The position numbers and the translations under genes are program-made. A stretch of 64,000 bases of DNA from Bog-756 sp963778165 (GTDB taxonomy: Bacteria; Actinomycetota; Acidimicrobiia; Acidimicrobiales; RAAP-2): contig CAVZTE010000002.1 of NCBI GenBank assembly GCA_963778165.1, forward strand, positions 1-64,000, written 5' to 3'. Shown piece after piece: positions 1 to 8,575 of this stretch (position 1 is the first letter of the stretch; the number at the start of each line of letters is the position of its first letter). The notes under the pieces are model-generated. The model saw only the letters and a list, made by a program, of their open reading frames with translations, had not been told where the DNA came from and ran no database searches.

Positions 1-218
1 GCTGATGGTGGCTATACCAGAGGTCCTCGGTCCAGTTGACCATCCTGTCCCCACCGTGGCTTCTCGCCCGTTCGGGCAATGGGACGCCTATCGAGGTGCC
101 AAGGGCCTGGTTCGTGAGGGCCATCTTCAGCGATGGACCAACGACGATCCCCAGCGCCACGAATACCACCAGACATCCGGCCACGACCCGGCGACGGCGA
201 AAGTTGGGGGGTCCTCAC
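1..218 (-). CDS. Phosphodiester glycosidase-like membrane-anchored protein, N-terminal part only
   Basis: The gene runs off the left edge, so only the N-terminus is present. The frame that reads like protein has a basic start (RRRR), one membrane segment (VAGCLVVFVALGIVVG), and then an extracytoplasmic stretch ending in VNWTEDLWYSHHQ. That style is found before the catalytic domain of actinobacterial phosphodiester glycosidases; this is recall, not a search. The GTG start at 218 is in a different frame from this protein. Removing one base from the six-C run (206-211 on the + strand) would join them as MRTPNFRRRR. The catalytic domain cannot be seen, so the family call is tentative. Confidence 0.45.
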
Positions 219-269
219 ACAGGCGAGACCCCGCTATCTGCCGAGCTGAGGTGCGGTTATGGGTTTGAG

Positions 270-879
270 TCACCTAACTCGTTCAGAGCGAACGACCCGG
301 AGTCGGTGCCAGAAGAGGAGCGCTATGGCCACTGCGATCACACCGGCGGCCACATAGCCGGCGTAGCTGAAGGCCTTGAGCACCTGGTTGTAACTGGAGC
401 CGAGGCTGTAGCCGACAATGGTCAAGATGGTGCACCACAAGGCACATCCGATGGCTGTGAACAGGACAAACTTGGCGACGGCCATCTCCCCCAATCCGGC
501 GGCGAAGGACACCAATGAGCGGAGGAGTGGCACCAGGCGCCCGAAGAGGACGATCGAGTCGCCCCGTTTGGTGAACCACGCTTCGACACGGTCGAGGTCC
601 TTGTGGGTCAGGAGCACCAACCTTCCGAAGCGATCAACCAGAGGCCTCCCTCCCAGGTAACCCACCAAATACCCACCCAACGAGCCGAGGACCTCGGCTG
701 CTGTGGACCAGAGCCACCGTCACCACATTCAGATGGTGGGGCTCGCCGACGATCTGTCCGCTGGCCAACACTCCGCCGTAGATAATGGCCACTTCGGCGC
801 CAACCGGGATCCCCAACACGGAAATGAATGCCAGGCTGAAGACGGCAACGTAACCCCAGGTCTCCAGAAAGTGCTCCAC
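270..879 (-). CDS. DedA family membrane protein (frameshifted)
   Basis: DedA/SNARE-associated proteins are inner-membrane flippase-like proteins linked to lipid carrier recycling and membrane homeostasis. The N-terminal part (GTG at 879, RBS gagga just upstream) reads MEHFLETWGYVAVF and continues through the first hydrophobic hairpin with GVPVG-like GIPVGAEV. The rest, from YLGGRPLVDRFGR through FGRLVPLLRS and AAGLGEMAVAKF to a basic tail, lies in another frame. The two halves meet near 697-705, where the second frame reads AEVLGSLGGYLVGYLGG, the expected DedA continuation. The FxxRxxPxxRS-type motif (FGRLVPLLRS) is diagnostic. Joined length is about 203 residues, normal for DedA. I suspect a sequence error rather than gene death. 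Confidence 0.8.
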
Positions 880-1388
880 GAATTGTCCTCGCGATCTTGG
901 CCACCACCGGATTGGATCTGAATGTGGCCCTGTCCATCAGCGTATGGAAAGGCAGGCACCGGGCACATCAACCCTGGGGATGAATTGCCCTTCGCCTAAG
1001 GGATGATCGGAGGCTTGAAAAGACTCATGAAGTGCGGAGGGATGATTTACCGAACGCTTGGCTGGCATGACGCAACCGCCGCGGCCTGCGAGTCACCCCC
1101 TTGCAGCCTAAGGCGGCTTGTGACCTGCGGGCCAAGCTCGAGCAAGAGAGGTTCCTTACTCCGATGGCCGAGCCCTTTGCCCGAGGCCTGTGTTCTGCCC
1201 GGAAACCGAGATCAGACCGACGTCCGAGGACAAATTTTCACACCGGCGATCCAATGAGACGTGTGCCGCGGCATGGACACGAGTAGAGCCTGTGGAGAGC
1301 ACCCGTAACGACGTAGAAAGTCACAAGAGAACAACCCTTCGCCAGTGCGGAGAAGGACTTCGCATCAGTTGGTCCGGATGTTAACCGC
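880..1388. other. No gene recognised
   Basis: This stretch of about 510 bases lies between the DedA start and the 3' end of soxR. Short reading frames exist on both strands but none shows a family motif or a convincing ribosome binding site. No strong hairpin or repeat was noticed. It may contain the DedA promoter. Confidence 0.4.
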
Positions 1389-1875
1389 TCAAAGGTTGTG
1401 CGGACCTGGACCTTGTTGACCGAGCAGATCGTCAGGGTTCACCAGCTTGCACAGGCCCAGAGACAGGCAGCCACAACCGATACAGCCGCTGAGGCGGTCC
1501 CGCAGGTGCTGCAAGACCGATGATCCGCTGATCCAGGTCGTCCCGCCACGCCGCGGAGAGCCGCTCCCAATCCCGCCGCGTTGGCGTGCGACCGTCTGGC
1601 AGGCGGTCGAGAGCCTCTTTGATGCGCCGTAAGGGGATGCCGACAGCCTGGGAGGCCCGGATGAACGCCACTCTCCTCAGCACCTCTCGTGGGAACCGTC
1701 GCTGGTTCCCCGCTGTGCGGGTGCTCTGGATCAGCCCTTCGGCCTCGTAGAAATGGAGGGCCGAGACGGTCACGCCGCTGCGGGACGCCACCTGGCCCAC
1801 CGTCAGCTCGGCCGAGGAAGAGAGAAGTTCGAGACATTGTCTTGACCTCAACCTTACCTGAGGTTTTAGCCTCAC
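1389..1875 (-). CDS. soxR: Redox-sensitive MerR-family regulator SoxR (frameshifted before the Fe-S motif)
   Basis: SoxR is a dimeric MerR-family activator that senses redox-cycling compounds through a [2Fe-2S] cluster and distorts promoters with 19-base spacers. The winged-helix part is clear: LTVGQVASRSGVTVSALHFYEAEGLI, then RTAGNQRRFPREVLRRVAFI. In the same frame the C-terminus turns to nonsense near 1515-1525. One frame over it reads QHLRDRLSGCIGCGCLSLGLC, which is the exact C-X2-C-X-C-X5-C cluster motif, and ends at the stop at 1389-1391. The start is uncertain. GTG 1875 would place the operator inside the gene. An ATG at 1837 in another frame (MSRTSL) or a start close to LTVGQ is likelier. 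The gene is divergent from the PPOX gene and shares a SoxR box with it. Confidence 0.85.
1842..1872 (+). promoter_or_regulatory. SoxR box within a MerR-type promoter of the PPOX gene
   Basis: The 18-base sequence CCTCAACCTTACCTGAGG at 1846-1863 has perfect 5-base arms (CCTCA/TGAGG), like the classical SoxR site. It lies between a -35 TTGACC (1842-1847) and a -10 TAGCCT (1867-1872) with a 19-base spacer, the over-long spacing typical of MerR-family activation. The ATG at 1878 is only 5 bases past the -10, so the transcript is probably leaderless. Confidence 0.7.
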
Positions 1876-1877
1876 AC

Positions 1878-2444
1878 ATGACCTTCAATGACGCCGAAGT
1901 GCGCTTCCTCACCCGTCAGCCCCGTGGTCACCTGGCCACCTTGGGGCCCAACGGGCTCCCTCAGGTCAAGCCTCTGGGATTCACCTACAACCCGACACTC
2001 GGGACCATCGACATCGCCGGGTTCAACATGAGCGGCAGTGCGAAATACCACAACGTGCAGGCGAATCCGAACGTGGCCTTCGTCGTCGACGAGGTCACCG
2101 AGGAGTCCATGGAGGGCGCCCACTTCCTCGAGGTTCGCGGCGTGGCCGAGACCACCGTCGGCACCCACGACCTACAGGGCCATCTGGCGCCCGAGATCAT
2201 CAGGATCCATCCCCGGCGCATCCTCTCGTTCAACGTCGATCCCGATCACCCGGGTTTCGCCGCCCGAGACGTGACGCCGGCCGATCCCGGCAACGCAGGT
2301 GGCCTGACGTGCGCGCCATCGAGGTGGCTCGCTTCGGTGGCCCCGACGTCCTCGAGCTGCGTGACCTGCCAGACCCCGTTCCCGGGCCGGGACAGGTCCT
2401 GGTGGCGGCGTCGGCCTGTGACGTGCTGTTCGTCGACACCATGA
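1878..2444 (+). CDS. PPOX-class F420-dependent oxidoreductase-like protein
   Basis: This is a small split-barrel flavin/F420-binding protein of the pyridoxamine-phosphate-oxidase-like fold. Motifs visible are FLTRQPRGHLATLGPNGLPQ at the N-terminus, then KPLGFTYN, SGSAKYHNVQANPNVAFVVD, FLEVRGVAE, and a C-terminal IIRIHPRRILSFNVDPDHPG. Family length is about 140 residues, which would end near 2307, where a TGA lies just out of frame and just before the next gene's GTG at 2309. The in-frame reading runs on to 2444 through sequence that belongs to the next gene, so a C-terminal frameshift is likely. Its promoter carries a SoxR box, which suggests induction by redox-active compounds. The substrate is unknown. 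Confidence 0.8.
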   Translation: MTFNDAEVRFLTRQPRGHLATLGPNGLPQVKPLGFTYNPTLGTIDIAGFNMSGSAKYHNVQANPNVAFVVDEVTEESMEGAHFLEVRGVAETTVGTHDLQGHLAPEIIRIHPRRILSFNVDPDHPGFAARDVTPADPGNAGGLTCAPSRWLASVAPTSSSCVTCQTPFPGRDRSWWRRRPVTCCSSTP

Positions 2445-3302
2445 TCCGTTCGGGCCGAGGGGCCGACTACTTCCCGATCCGACCGCCCTATGTGCCGGGC
2501 AACGGTGTGGGCGGAACGGTTGTCGGCCTCGGCGCCGGGGTCGACGCCGGCTGGCTCGGCCGGCCGGTGGTGGCGCACACCGGGCGGAGCGGGAGGCACC
2601 GGCGGCTATGCCGAACTGGCGGCGGTCGACCTCGCAGACTGTGCCCCAGTTCCTGACGACGTCGACCTCCTCGAGGCCACCGCCGTCCTCCACGACGGCA
2701 CCACGGCGCTGCGTGTCCTTGAGAAGACCGCACCCGAAGGAGGGGGAGTGGACCCTCATTCTCGGCGCTGCCGGGGGCATGGGATTGCTCCTCGTCCAAC
2801 TGCTCGCCAGTCGCGGGGCCAAGGTCGTGGGTGCCGCCCGCGGATCGATGAAACGAGAAGTCGTCTCGGAGGCCGGGGCCGTGGCGGCGATCGACTACGG
2901 CGAGACCCGGTTGGACCGACGCGGTGCTCGACGCCAGCGGCGGGCGCCGCCCGACCGTCGTGCTCGACGGTGTCGGAGGAACGATCGGAGGGGAAGCATT
3001 CGGGCTGATCGCCGACGGCGGGCGGTTCTCGGCGCATGGGACCCCGAGCGGCTCGTTTGCGGCAGATCGACACGGCTGAGGCAGAGCGCCGTGGCGTCAC
3101 CGTCACGACCATCGCTGACCTCCAGTACGGCGAGGGCGACCGGTCTCGGCTGCTCGCCGCCGTTCTCGCCGAGATCGGCGCCGGGCGAGTGGCCCCTCTC
3201 GTGGGCCAGACCTTCTCACTGGCTGAGGCAGCTAAGGCCCATCTGGCGATTGAATCCCGGGAGACCGTCGCCAAGACGCTCCTCCTGCCACCTTTGCGGT
3301 GA
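2309..3302 (+). CDS. Zinc-type alcohol dehydrogenase / quinone oxidoreductase (MDR family), several frameshifts
   Basis: Pieces of one medium-chain reductase follow each other in order over 331 codons, the normal family length. First comes MRAIEVARFGGPDVLELRDLP with VPGNGVGGTVVGLGAGVD. In another frame come GGYAELAAVDLADCAPVPDD and ATAVLHDGTTAL. Then come the Rossmann motif LILGAAGGMGLLLVQLLASRGAKVV and AGAVAAIDYGE, then TVVLDGVGGTIGGEAF and GGRFSAHGTPSG in a third frame. Last is AGRVAPLVGQTFSLAEAAKAH to the stop. At least four frame changes are needed. It uses NAD(P)H and lacks obvious catalytic zinc ligands, as quinone reductases do. It directly follows the PPOX gene and probably shares its SoxR-type promoter. 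Either it is a true pseudogene or this stretch was read poorly. Confidence 0.75.
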
Positions 3303-3492
3303 TCTTCGAGCAGCCCCGAGGGTCGTCTCGAAGGGCTCGGGCGAATGACCCGAAGACCGCCCCGAGGCCGACACGTCCAGAAAGAACTCTACGGACTCAG
3401 AGTTCGTCGCCAGCGCCAGTGACCGATGATCACCAGGCATATGAGCGCCGGCGGTAGGGATCCCAGGTGATCTCACTCATCCGGCTGGACGA

Positions 3493-3717
3493 GTGAGGTG
3501 GTCTCGCACCTCGTTAACTTAGAGCGGGCGATCGCCGGCCCGCCGTGGTCCACATCGAGCCAGGTGAACTGCTGACACCGTTCAGAGGAGGGTGGACCCG
3601 GTGGGGGTGGGCTGGGTAAGTATCTGCCGATACGGGAGTAGACCCTGCCGACATCCCCTCATGATCATGGCCTGGAGGGCCGTCGGGGCCTGGCGGTTGA
3701 TGACCGGAGAAGCCTGA
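3493..3717 (+). pseudogene. Decayed C-terminal fragment of an ABC permease, paralog of the permease ending at 27688
   Basis: The DNA here aligns by eye with the last 250 bases of the intact permease gene at 27440-27688. Readable pieces are VVSHLVNLERAIAG (compare VISHFINFERAIAG), VVHIEPGELLTPF (compare MVHIEPGGLPSPF), a shortened Gly-rich linker GPGGGGLGKYLP (compare GPGGGGLGRNLL), and WRAVGAWRLMTGEA with a stop (compare WTAIGAWRMMTRDA). Frames change several times, an internal stop is present, and no upstream portion of the gene remains. This is a genuine relic, probably of a second exporter cluster. Confidence 0.75.
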
Positions 3718-3940
3718 GCTCCCCTCGGTCTGGAGTGCTGCGGCCACCCATGAGATGCCGGTGACCTGGGAGAGCTGGCGAAGAAGTGATCAGTCGTGCG
3801 GAATCAATCGCCATGGTTGGTGGCGACGCCTGGAGGGTAGTAGCGGGGGTGTTCAACCGTATTCGGCTCTTTGCCGGGAATCAGATGCTCACCGCCCGAG
3901 CCGTAGGCCAGCTGATCCAACGAGAACACGGAGACCAGAG

Positions 3941-4247
3941 ATGTCATCCACCCTCATACTGGACCGAGAGACGGACGGTGTCGCGGAACTTCGCCGCAAA
4001 CCGTTTCAAATCCTTCTGGACGGCACCACAGCCGGATCGATCGACCGCAATCAGACCGTCGAATTACCGGTAGCCGTGGTCCGCATACGATCCAAGTCAG
4101 AGTCGGCCGATACTCAGGCCACACACATGCGTTCGACGCCTCGGACGGCAGAAATGTCCGGTTCCACTGTATGGGGCAATATTCTGGCCGCGCGACCTCG
4201 CGTCTCTCCTTGTGCCCACGATCGGTCTGAAGCTCCGGAGCGAATAG
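3941..4247 (+). CDS. Small PEGA-like hypothetical protein (frameshifted)
   Basis: The ATG at 3941 opens a protein of about 102 residues that reads sensibly only if two frame changes are accepted. The first part ends FQILLDGTTAGSIDRNQTVELPV. The second is GPHTIQVRVGRYSGHTHAFD and ASDGRNVRFHC. The third, AIFWPRDLASLLVPTIGLKLRSE, ends at TAG 4245-4247. The pattern of a bound ligand-like beta domain (VDGxxxGxxxxGxxxxxxVxxGxHxxxxR) followed by a hydrophobic tail resembles small actinobacterial PEGA-type proteins. A surface or membrane-associated role is inferred. No partner is obvious. Confidence 0.5.
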
Positions 4248-4338
4248 GGCCCTCGTTACGGCGGGGTCGCTGCACTGGGTTGAGTCCGTGGGAAAGACAC
4301 ATGCACACCGGTATTGGCACTGTGGGCGTGTCCGGCTG

Positions 4339-5098
4339 TCAGACCAGGACGGAGCCGCCGGCGATGTCCAGGGTGATCCCGCTGATCCACGAAGAGTGAT
4401 CAGAGGCGAGAAAGAAGGCGGCGTGGGCCACGTCGTCGGGCGTGCCGAGACGTTGGACCGGATGGCTGTGGCGCAACTGTTCTTGGATAGCTTCGGGAAT
4501 TTGCTGCTGGTTGCGGTCAGTCAAAATCGTCTCAGGGGCTAAGCAGTTGACGCGAATACCATCGGGTCCTGCCTGGGCAGCCAACTCCTTTGTGAGCACC
4601 TCGATGCCCGCTTTAGCGGCGGCGTAGGCCAAGGGGGATTGGGGGGTCGGTCGGCGGGCGGCCGCCGAGGACATCGTGATGATGGTGCCGCGGCGGCGTC
4701 GTCGCATACCGGGCAAGAAGGCCTTGATGGTCAGGAAGGTTGCGGTGAGGTTGGCGTCGACAGATGCCCGCCAGTCGGCTTCGTGCGATGTCTTCGAGCG
4801 GTCCCGGCCGGACGCTGCTTCCGCCTGCATTGGCAACCAGGATGTCTATGGGGCCGAGATGTTGCTCGATCGAGTCCCGCATGACTTCGATCTGGTCGTA
4901 GTGGGTGAGGTCGGCGATCGCCGCCAGGACGTGACCGCCGGATGTCTCGATGTCCGCCGCCATGGTCCGCACTGCGTCGCTGTCGCGACCATGGACGATG
5001 ACGGAGGCCCCTCGCTCAGCGAACAGTCTGGCTATGGCTGCGCCGATGCCGCGTGAGCTTCCGGTCACCAGTGCGATTTTGTCGTCCAACTCGGTCAT
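4339..5098 (-). CDS. SDR family oxidoreductase, FabG-like (frameshifted)
   Basis: This is an NAD(P)-dependent short-chain dehydrogenase. The N-terminal half (ATG at 5098) has the cofactor motif VTGSSRGIGAAIARLFAERG, HGRDSD, and NNAG-like VANAGGSS. The C-terminal half, in another frame, has DANLTATFLTIKAFLPGM, the serine region IITMSSAAA, the catalytic YAAAKAG, RVNCLAPE, and the C-terminal SGITLDIAGG. The halves meet near 4790-4810. Joined length is about 253 residues, standard for classical SDRs. Its ATG overlaps the stop of the upstream NTF2-like gene by four bases, so the two are co-translated. The substrate is unknown. Confidence 0.85.
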
Positions 5099-5538
5099 CG
5101 ATCCTCCCGGTCGACGCTTATGGCCGCACTGCTCTTGACGGAGCTGGCTGGTCCCGGCATGGACGGGGAGCCCTGCGTGCCGGCGATGAAGCTCATGTGG
5201 ATGGCGCATAACTGCACTGCTTCCGAGCTGGATGCCACGACGAGCGTGGCCCGTAACGCTTCGGGCAGGGGATGACCGTGATAGGTACCGCGGGCGTTGT
5301 TGCGGCCGGTGACGACGGCAACGTCGCCGTAGAGGCGAATCCGAATCTCTTCGAGACTGAACTGCTCGTAGGACAGGCCTTGGCGATGGCGGTCCAGCCA
5401 CGCGGGCCGGAGGAGGTGGAATCCGAGCGGGCCGACACCACAGAAGTCGTCAGTGAGGAGGGCGGCCAACGTCTCGCTGTCTCCGGTGCGCTCGGCGGTG
5501 GTCCATCGCGAGAGGAACGTGTGAACGCGTGCTTTCAC
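5095..5538 (-). CDS. NTF2-like / SnoaL-type protein
   Basis: A protein of about 147 residues with the alpha+beta cone fold suggested by FLSRWTTAERTGDSETLAALLTDD, then FHLLRPAWLDRHRQGL, RIRLYGDVAVVTGRNNARGTYHG, LRATLVV, and a final strand. Such proteins act as small isomerases/cyclases or ligand-binding subunits. GTG start at 5538 with an RBS (ggaga) about 10 bases upstream. Its stop overlaps the start of the SDR gene (ATGA), so the pair forms an operon. The operon faces the MarR gene across an AT-rich operator region, which implies MarR control. Confidence 0.75.
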   Translation of the reverse strand: MKARVHTFLSRWTTAERTGDSETLAALLTDDFCGVGPLGFHLLRPAWLDRHRQGLSYEQFSLEEIRIRLYGDVAVVTGRNNARGTYHGHPLPEALRATLVVASSSEAVQLCAIHMSFIAGTQGSPSMPGPASSVKSSAAISVDREDR

Positions 5539-5580
5539 CTGTGTTGTCGGTCTCCTAGGGCGGGGGGTCTGGTAGAAGCA

Positions 5581-5634
5581 TAGATATCAAAGAGTTAGAT
5601 GTCAAATAATTAGAGATCGATGGGTAGTGATATC
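5581..5634. promoter_or_regulatory. AT-rich shared promoter with tandem 15-base repeats, probable MarR operator
   Basis: Two contiguous direct repeats, 5585-5599 (TATCAAAGAGTTAGA) and 5600-5614 (TGTCAAATAATTAGA), match at 12 of 15 positions. An outer inverted pair, GATATCA (5583-5589) and TGATATC (5628-5634), frames the block. The block is AT-rich in otherwise GC-rich DNA and lies between divergent genes, one encoding a MarR-type repressor. Operator function is inferred. Confidence 0.55.
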
Positions 5635-5642
5635 CTGACGGA

Positions 5643-6114
5643 GTGCCGCCTCTTCCGCAGCCACCGATCGGTCTTCACCTAGCCAGCGCGGCCCGGATCG
5701 TGCGGCGGGCCTTCGATGAGGCGCTCGCCGGAGGCGGGAGGCTCTCTACCGGTCTGGTTGGTGTTGCTCAACTTGAAGATCCGACCCCCCGCCAACCAGC
5801 GGGAGCTGGCCGAAGCGGTCGGGGTAAAGGAGGCGACGCTCACTCACCATCTCAATGCCATGGACGCCGAAGGGCTCATCACTCGGCGGCGCCACACCAC
5901 GAATCGTCGGATCCATGTGGTGGAGCTGACAGACGTGGGTCACGAGACGTTCCTTCGGCTGCGGGCCACGGCGACCTCGTTTGACCAACGACTCCGAGCC
6001 GGTATCACCGGACAGGAAGTGGGCACCCTCACGGGCCTACTCGACCGTCTGGCCCAAAATGTTGCGGCCGACGAACTTCGTCAGTGGGCCGGACTCCCAG
6101 AGTCCGACACCTAG
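5643..6114 (+). CDS. MarR-family transcriptional regulator (frameshifted near the N-terminus)
   Basis: This is a winged-helix regulator of the MarR type, usually a ligand-relieved repressor of the adjacent operon. The N-terminus (GTG 5643) reads IGLHLASAARIVRRAFDEAL, and a frame change near 5730 leads to AGGSLPVWLVLLNLK. The wHTH follows: NQRELAEAVGVKEATLTHHLNAMDAEGL and ITRRRHTTNRRIHVVELTDVG, then a C-terminal dimer helix ending ESDT. Joined length is about 157 residues. It is divergent from the NTF2/SDR operon and probably binds the repeats in between. Confidence 0.85.
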
Positions 6115-6425
6115 TCGGCCCCGCAGCCGTCCGATGTCACCGTCACCTTCGGGCATCAACCCGAAGTGCACGTTTTCGGTGTACTTCGAGGGTTCTGAGG
6201 TCTCTCCCGCTAATCGGGCGCAATCGAGGTGGGCTTGTCGTTCACTCGACGATTTATGGGGTCGCGTACAACGTCCGTGTACGCGGCTTCTGACCTGGGC
6301 ACCGCAACCGGGCGTGCGGCGTGGTTGATGGGGTGCCGGAAATATGCTGGTAACCGAAGGTTTCAGCCACTACCGTTCGGCGCAGACGATTCCGCAAGAT
6401 AAACCGCAAGGAAAGGCGGAATACC
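6115..6425. other. Intergenic, no gene recognised
   Basis: About 310 bases separate the MarR gene and the peptidase gene. No coding motif was seen. A purine-rich RBS (aaggaaagg) lies just before the peptidase ATG at 6426. Confidence 0.4.
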
Positions 6426-8243
6426 ATGCAGGTAACCGAGCATGACTCCCGGGGTGAAAGTTCGAAGCGGCCGCAACGAACGATGAAGATCAGGCTGCGG
6501 TGGTGGGCCATGCCCTGCTCGGTGGTGCTCATCGTGGTGGCGCTCGTCGGGACCCGAGCAGCCACCGGCGAGGCCGCAGCCGCCTCCCCAGCTGTCGGCA
6601 GTACTACTCGCTATGCCGTGGCCATACCGTTGTGCCCACCCGCCAAACCCGGGCATGTCACTTGTTTTGCCATGACGCTTCGCCGCGCAACCAGTACGAC
6701 ACCTGGTGCAGAGGCATTTCGGATGGCGGCCGGAGCATCGACTATCGGGCCAGCGGGTGGACTCACGCCCGGCGACCTGGCCAGCGCCTATGGCTTCAGT
6801 TCGACGGCGACAGGTACCGGACAGAAGGTTGCCATCATCGACTGGGGCAATGATCCGACAATTGCAGCCAACCTCAACACGTTCGACACGGAATACGGCC
6901 TAGCTGCGTGTACCACCGCTAACGGCTGCTTCCATGTGCTCAATCAGACCGGTGCCACCTCGCCCCTGCCGACGGATCAAGGCGCGGCCGGGGAGATCGC
7001 CCTCGACGTCGAATCAGTCCATTCGGTCTGCCAGAAGTGCGTGATCGACCTGATCGAGGTGGCCAGCGACTCCTTCGCCAGTGTAGAGGTGGGAGAGAAT
7101 GAAGCGGTAAGACTGGGTGCGACGGAAATCAGCAACTCCTACGGTGGTCCTGACACAACGGCGCCGACTGCGGGTGGTGAGGGGGCGTACAACCATCCTG
7201 GCGTTGTGATCACGGTGTCCACAGGTGACAACGGCTACTACGGGTTTGATTCATGGATCGATACGCCCTCGGGTGGCCCGGCGGCCAATCCCAGTGCTCC
7301 GAATTTTCCGGCAGACCTGGCGACAGTGGTGGCAGTGGGGGGCACATCTCTGTACCTGAACCAAAACGGGACCCTTCAGTCCGAAACGGCGTGGAACGAG
7401 AACGGCGCCAAGGATCACGTCGAGCAAAGCCTCGGGGGGCCAATGGGAGCCTCTGGGGGCGGATGCAGCCTGTTCGTCACTGCGCCGATGTGGCAGCAGA
7501 AGCTCAAAGTGTGGCCAGATACCGCCTGTGGCACGAAACGGCTGGATGCCGATGTGTCAGCTGATGCTGACCCCTACACGGGGTTCGACACGTACAACAC
7601 GAGCGATAGTGGCCCAGGTTGGGAAACCATCGGCGGAACCTCCCTGTCGTCTCCTTTGATCGCTGCCATGTACGCCCTGGCGGGTGGCTCGCACGGAATG
7701 GCGGATCCGGCGCTGACCCTGTACGGCCACCTGAACACCAGCTCTCTTTACGACGTCACAACAGGGGGCACGGGCTACTGCGGCGGTGAAGGCGCCGCGC
7801 AATGCGGCAATGTCAATGACCTCGAGTACGAAAGTGCCCCACTGGGGGTGCTGGACTGCGACTACCCGGCCACCGGTACTACGGCGAGCGTGGGAGATCT
7901 TGCCTGTGACGCCGGGGTCGGTTATGACGGACCTACGGGTGTCGGTACGCCGAACGGGCTCGGAGCGTTTGCCGCCACCGGGCCCACAGCCACCATCAGC
8001 GGCCCGAAGTCGGTTACCCACGGCACGTCGGACAAGTGGACGGCAACCACGAAGGACCCGTTCCCGGGCGGCACCGTCAGCAGCTATACCTGGAACTGGG
8101 GCGATGGCAGCGCCAATACCGTCACTACAACTGGCTCGGCATCCCACGATTACGCGGCTGCCGCTTCCCGCAAAATCACCCTGACCATCAAGGACAGCTA
8201 TGCCGTGACAGGCACCGCAACCTACGTCGTCACCGTCAACTAG
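6426..8243 (+). CDS. Secreted S53 (sedolisin/kumamolisin-like) peptidase with C-terminal PKD domain
   Basis: This is a serine-carboxyl protease of 605 residues. It starts with a basic region and one hydrophobic export segment (about residues 28-45: WWAMPCSVVLIVVALVG). The catalytic region begins near residue 110 (GLTPGDLASAYGF). Expected catalytic residues are Glu190 and Asp194 in GEIALDVES and Ser406 in GGTSLSSPLIAAM. SNSYGG and STGDNGYYG fit the family core, and the segment DADPYTGFDTY may contribute to calcium binding. A PKD-like domain at the end (about 520-605) carries WNWGDGS. The usual pro-domain of about 180 residues is missing or very short, because only about 65 residues lie between the export segment and the catalytic core. 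It stands alone and converges on the GH3 gene. A scavenging or cell-surface role is inferred. Confidence 0.88.
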   Translation: MQVTEHDSRGESSKRPQRTMKIRLRWWAMPCSVVLIVVALVGTRAATGEAAAASPAVGSTTRYAVAIPLCPPAKPGHVTCFAMTLRRATSTTPGAEAFRMAAGASTIGPAGGLTPGDLASAYGFSSTATGTGQKVAIIDWGNDPTIAANLNTFDTEYGLAACTTANGCFHVLNQTGATSPLPTDQGAAGEIALDVESVHSVCQKCVIDLIEVASDSFASVEVGENEAVRLGATEISNSYGGPDTTAPTAGGEGAYNHPGVVITVSTGDNGYYGFDSWIDTPSGGPAANPSAPNFPADLATVVAVGGTSLYLNQNGTLQSETAWNENGAKDHVEQSLGGPMGASGGGCSLFVTAPMWQQKLKVWPDTACGTKRLDADVSADADPYTGFDTYNTSDSGPGWETIGGTSLSSPLIAAMYALAGGSHGMADPALTLYGHLNTSSLYDVTTGGTGYCGGEGAAQCGNVNDLEYESAPLGVLDCDYPATGTTASVGDLACDAGVGYDGPTGVGTPNGLGAFAATGPTATISGPKSVTHGTSDKWTATTKDPFPGGTVSSYTWNWGDGSANTVTTTGSASHDYAAAASRKITLTIKDSYAVTGTATYVVTVN

Positions 8244-8575
8244 CGCGGCCGGCCCGGAGTCGGCGGCCCACCGGTTGCGTCCGGTCAAGGGGCTCAGCGG
8301 GGCGCCACCAGTGCGTGTCGGAGCCGACCCAACAGTTTGGAACTCGCTCGGGAAGCCACTAGACCGGCCTTCGATCCAGGTCCATTTGGCCGATAGGCCG
8401 CTGATCTTAGTGTCGCTTCATTTCCTGAGCCCAGGCTGTCGCATACAAGCGATCATTTGACCAAAGACAACTGACTGAAGACTGAGCAGAACGGGGTCAT
8501 TGCCGCAGAGGGATCCGTTTCCGGCAGAGCAACAACATCGTTGTGCTTTCACCTAGACACAGACGGCCCGCCACC
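8244..8575. other. Convergent intergenic region
   Basis: About 330 bases lie between the stops of the convergent S53 and GH3 genes. It is GC-rich at first and AT-richer in the middle. No gene was recognised. It probably holds terminators for both genes, but no single convincing hairpin stood out. Confidence 0.35.

Noticed and set aside
2309..3302. Calling the quinone reductase a true pseudogene
   Set aside because: At least four frame changes are needed, but all domains are present and the total length is normal. The same error pattern affects many essential-looking genes here, so it is kept as a gene with doubt.
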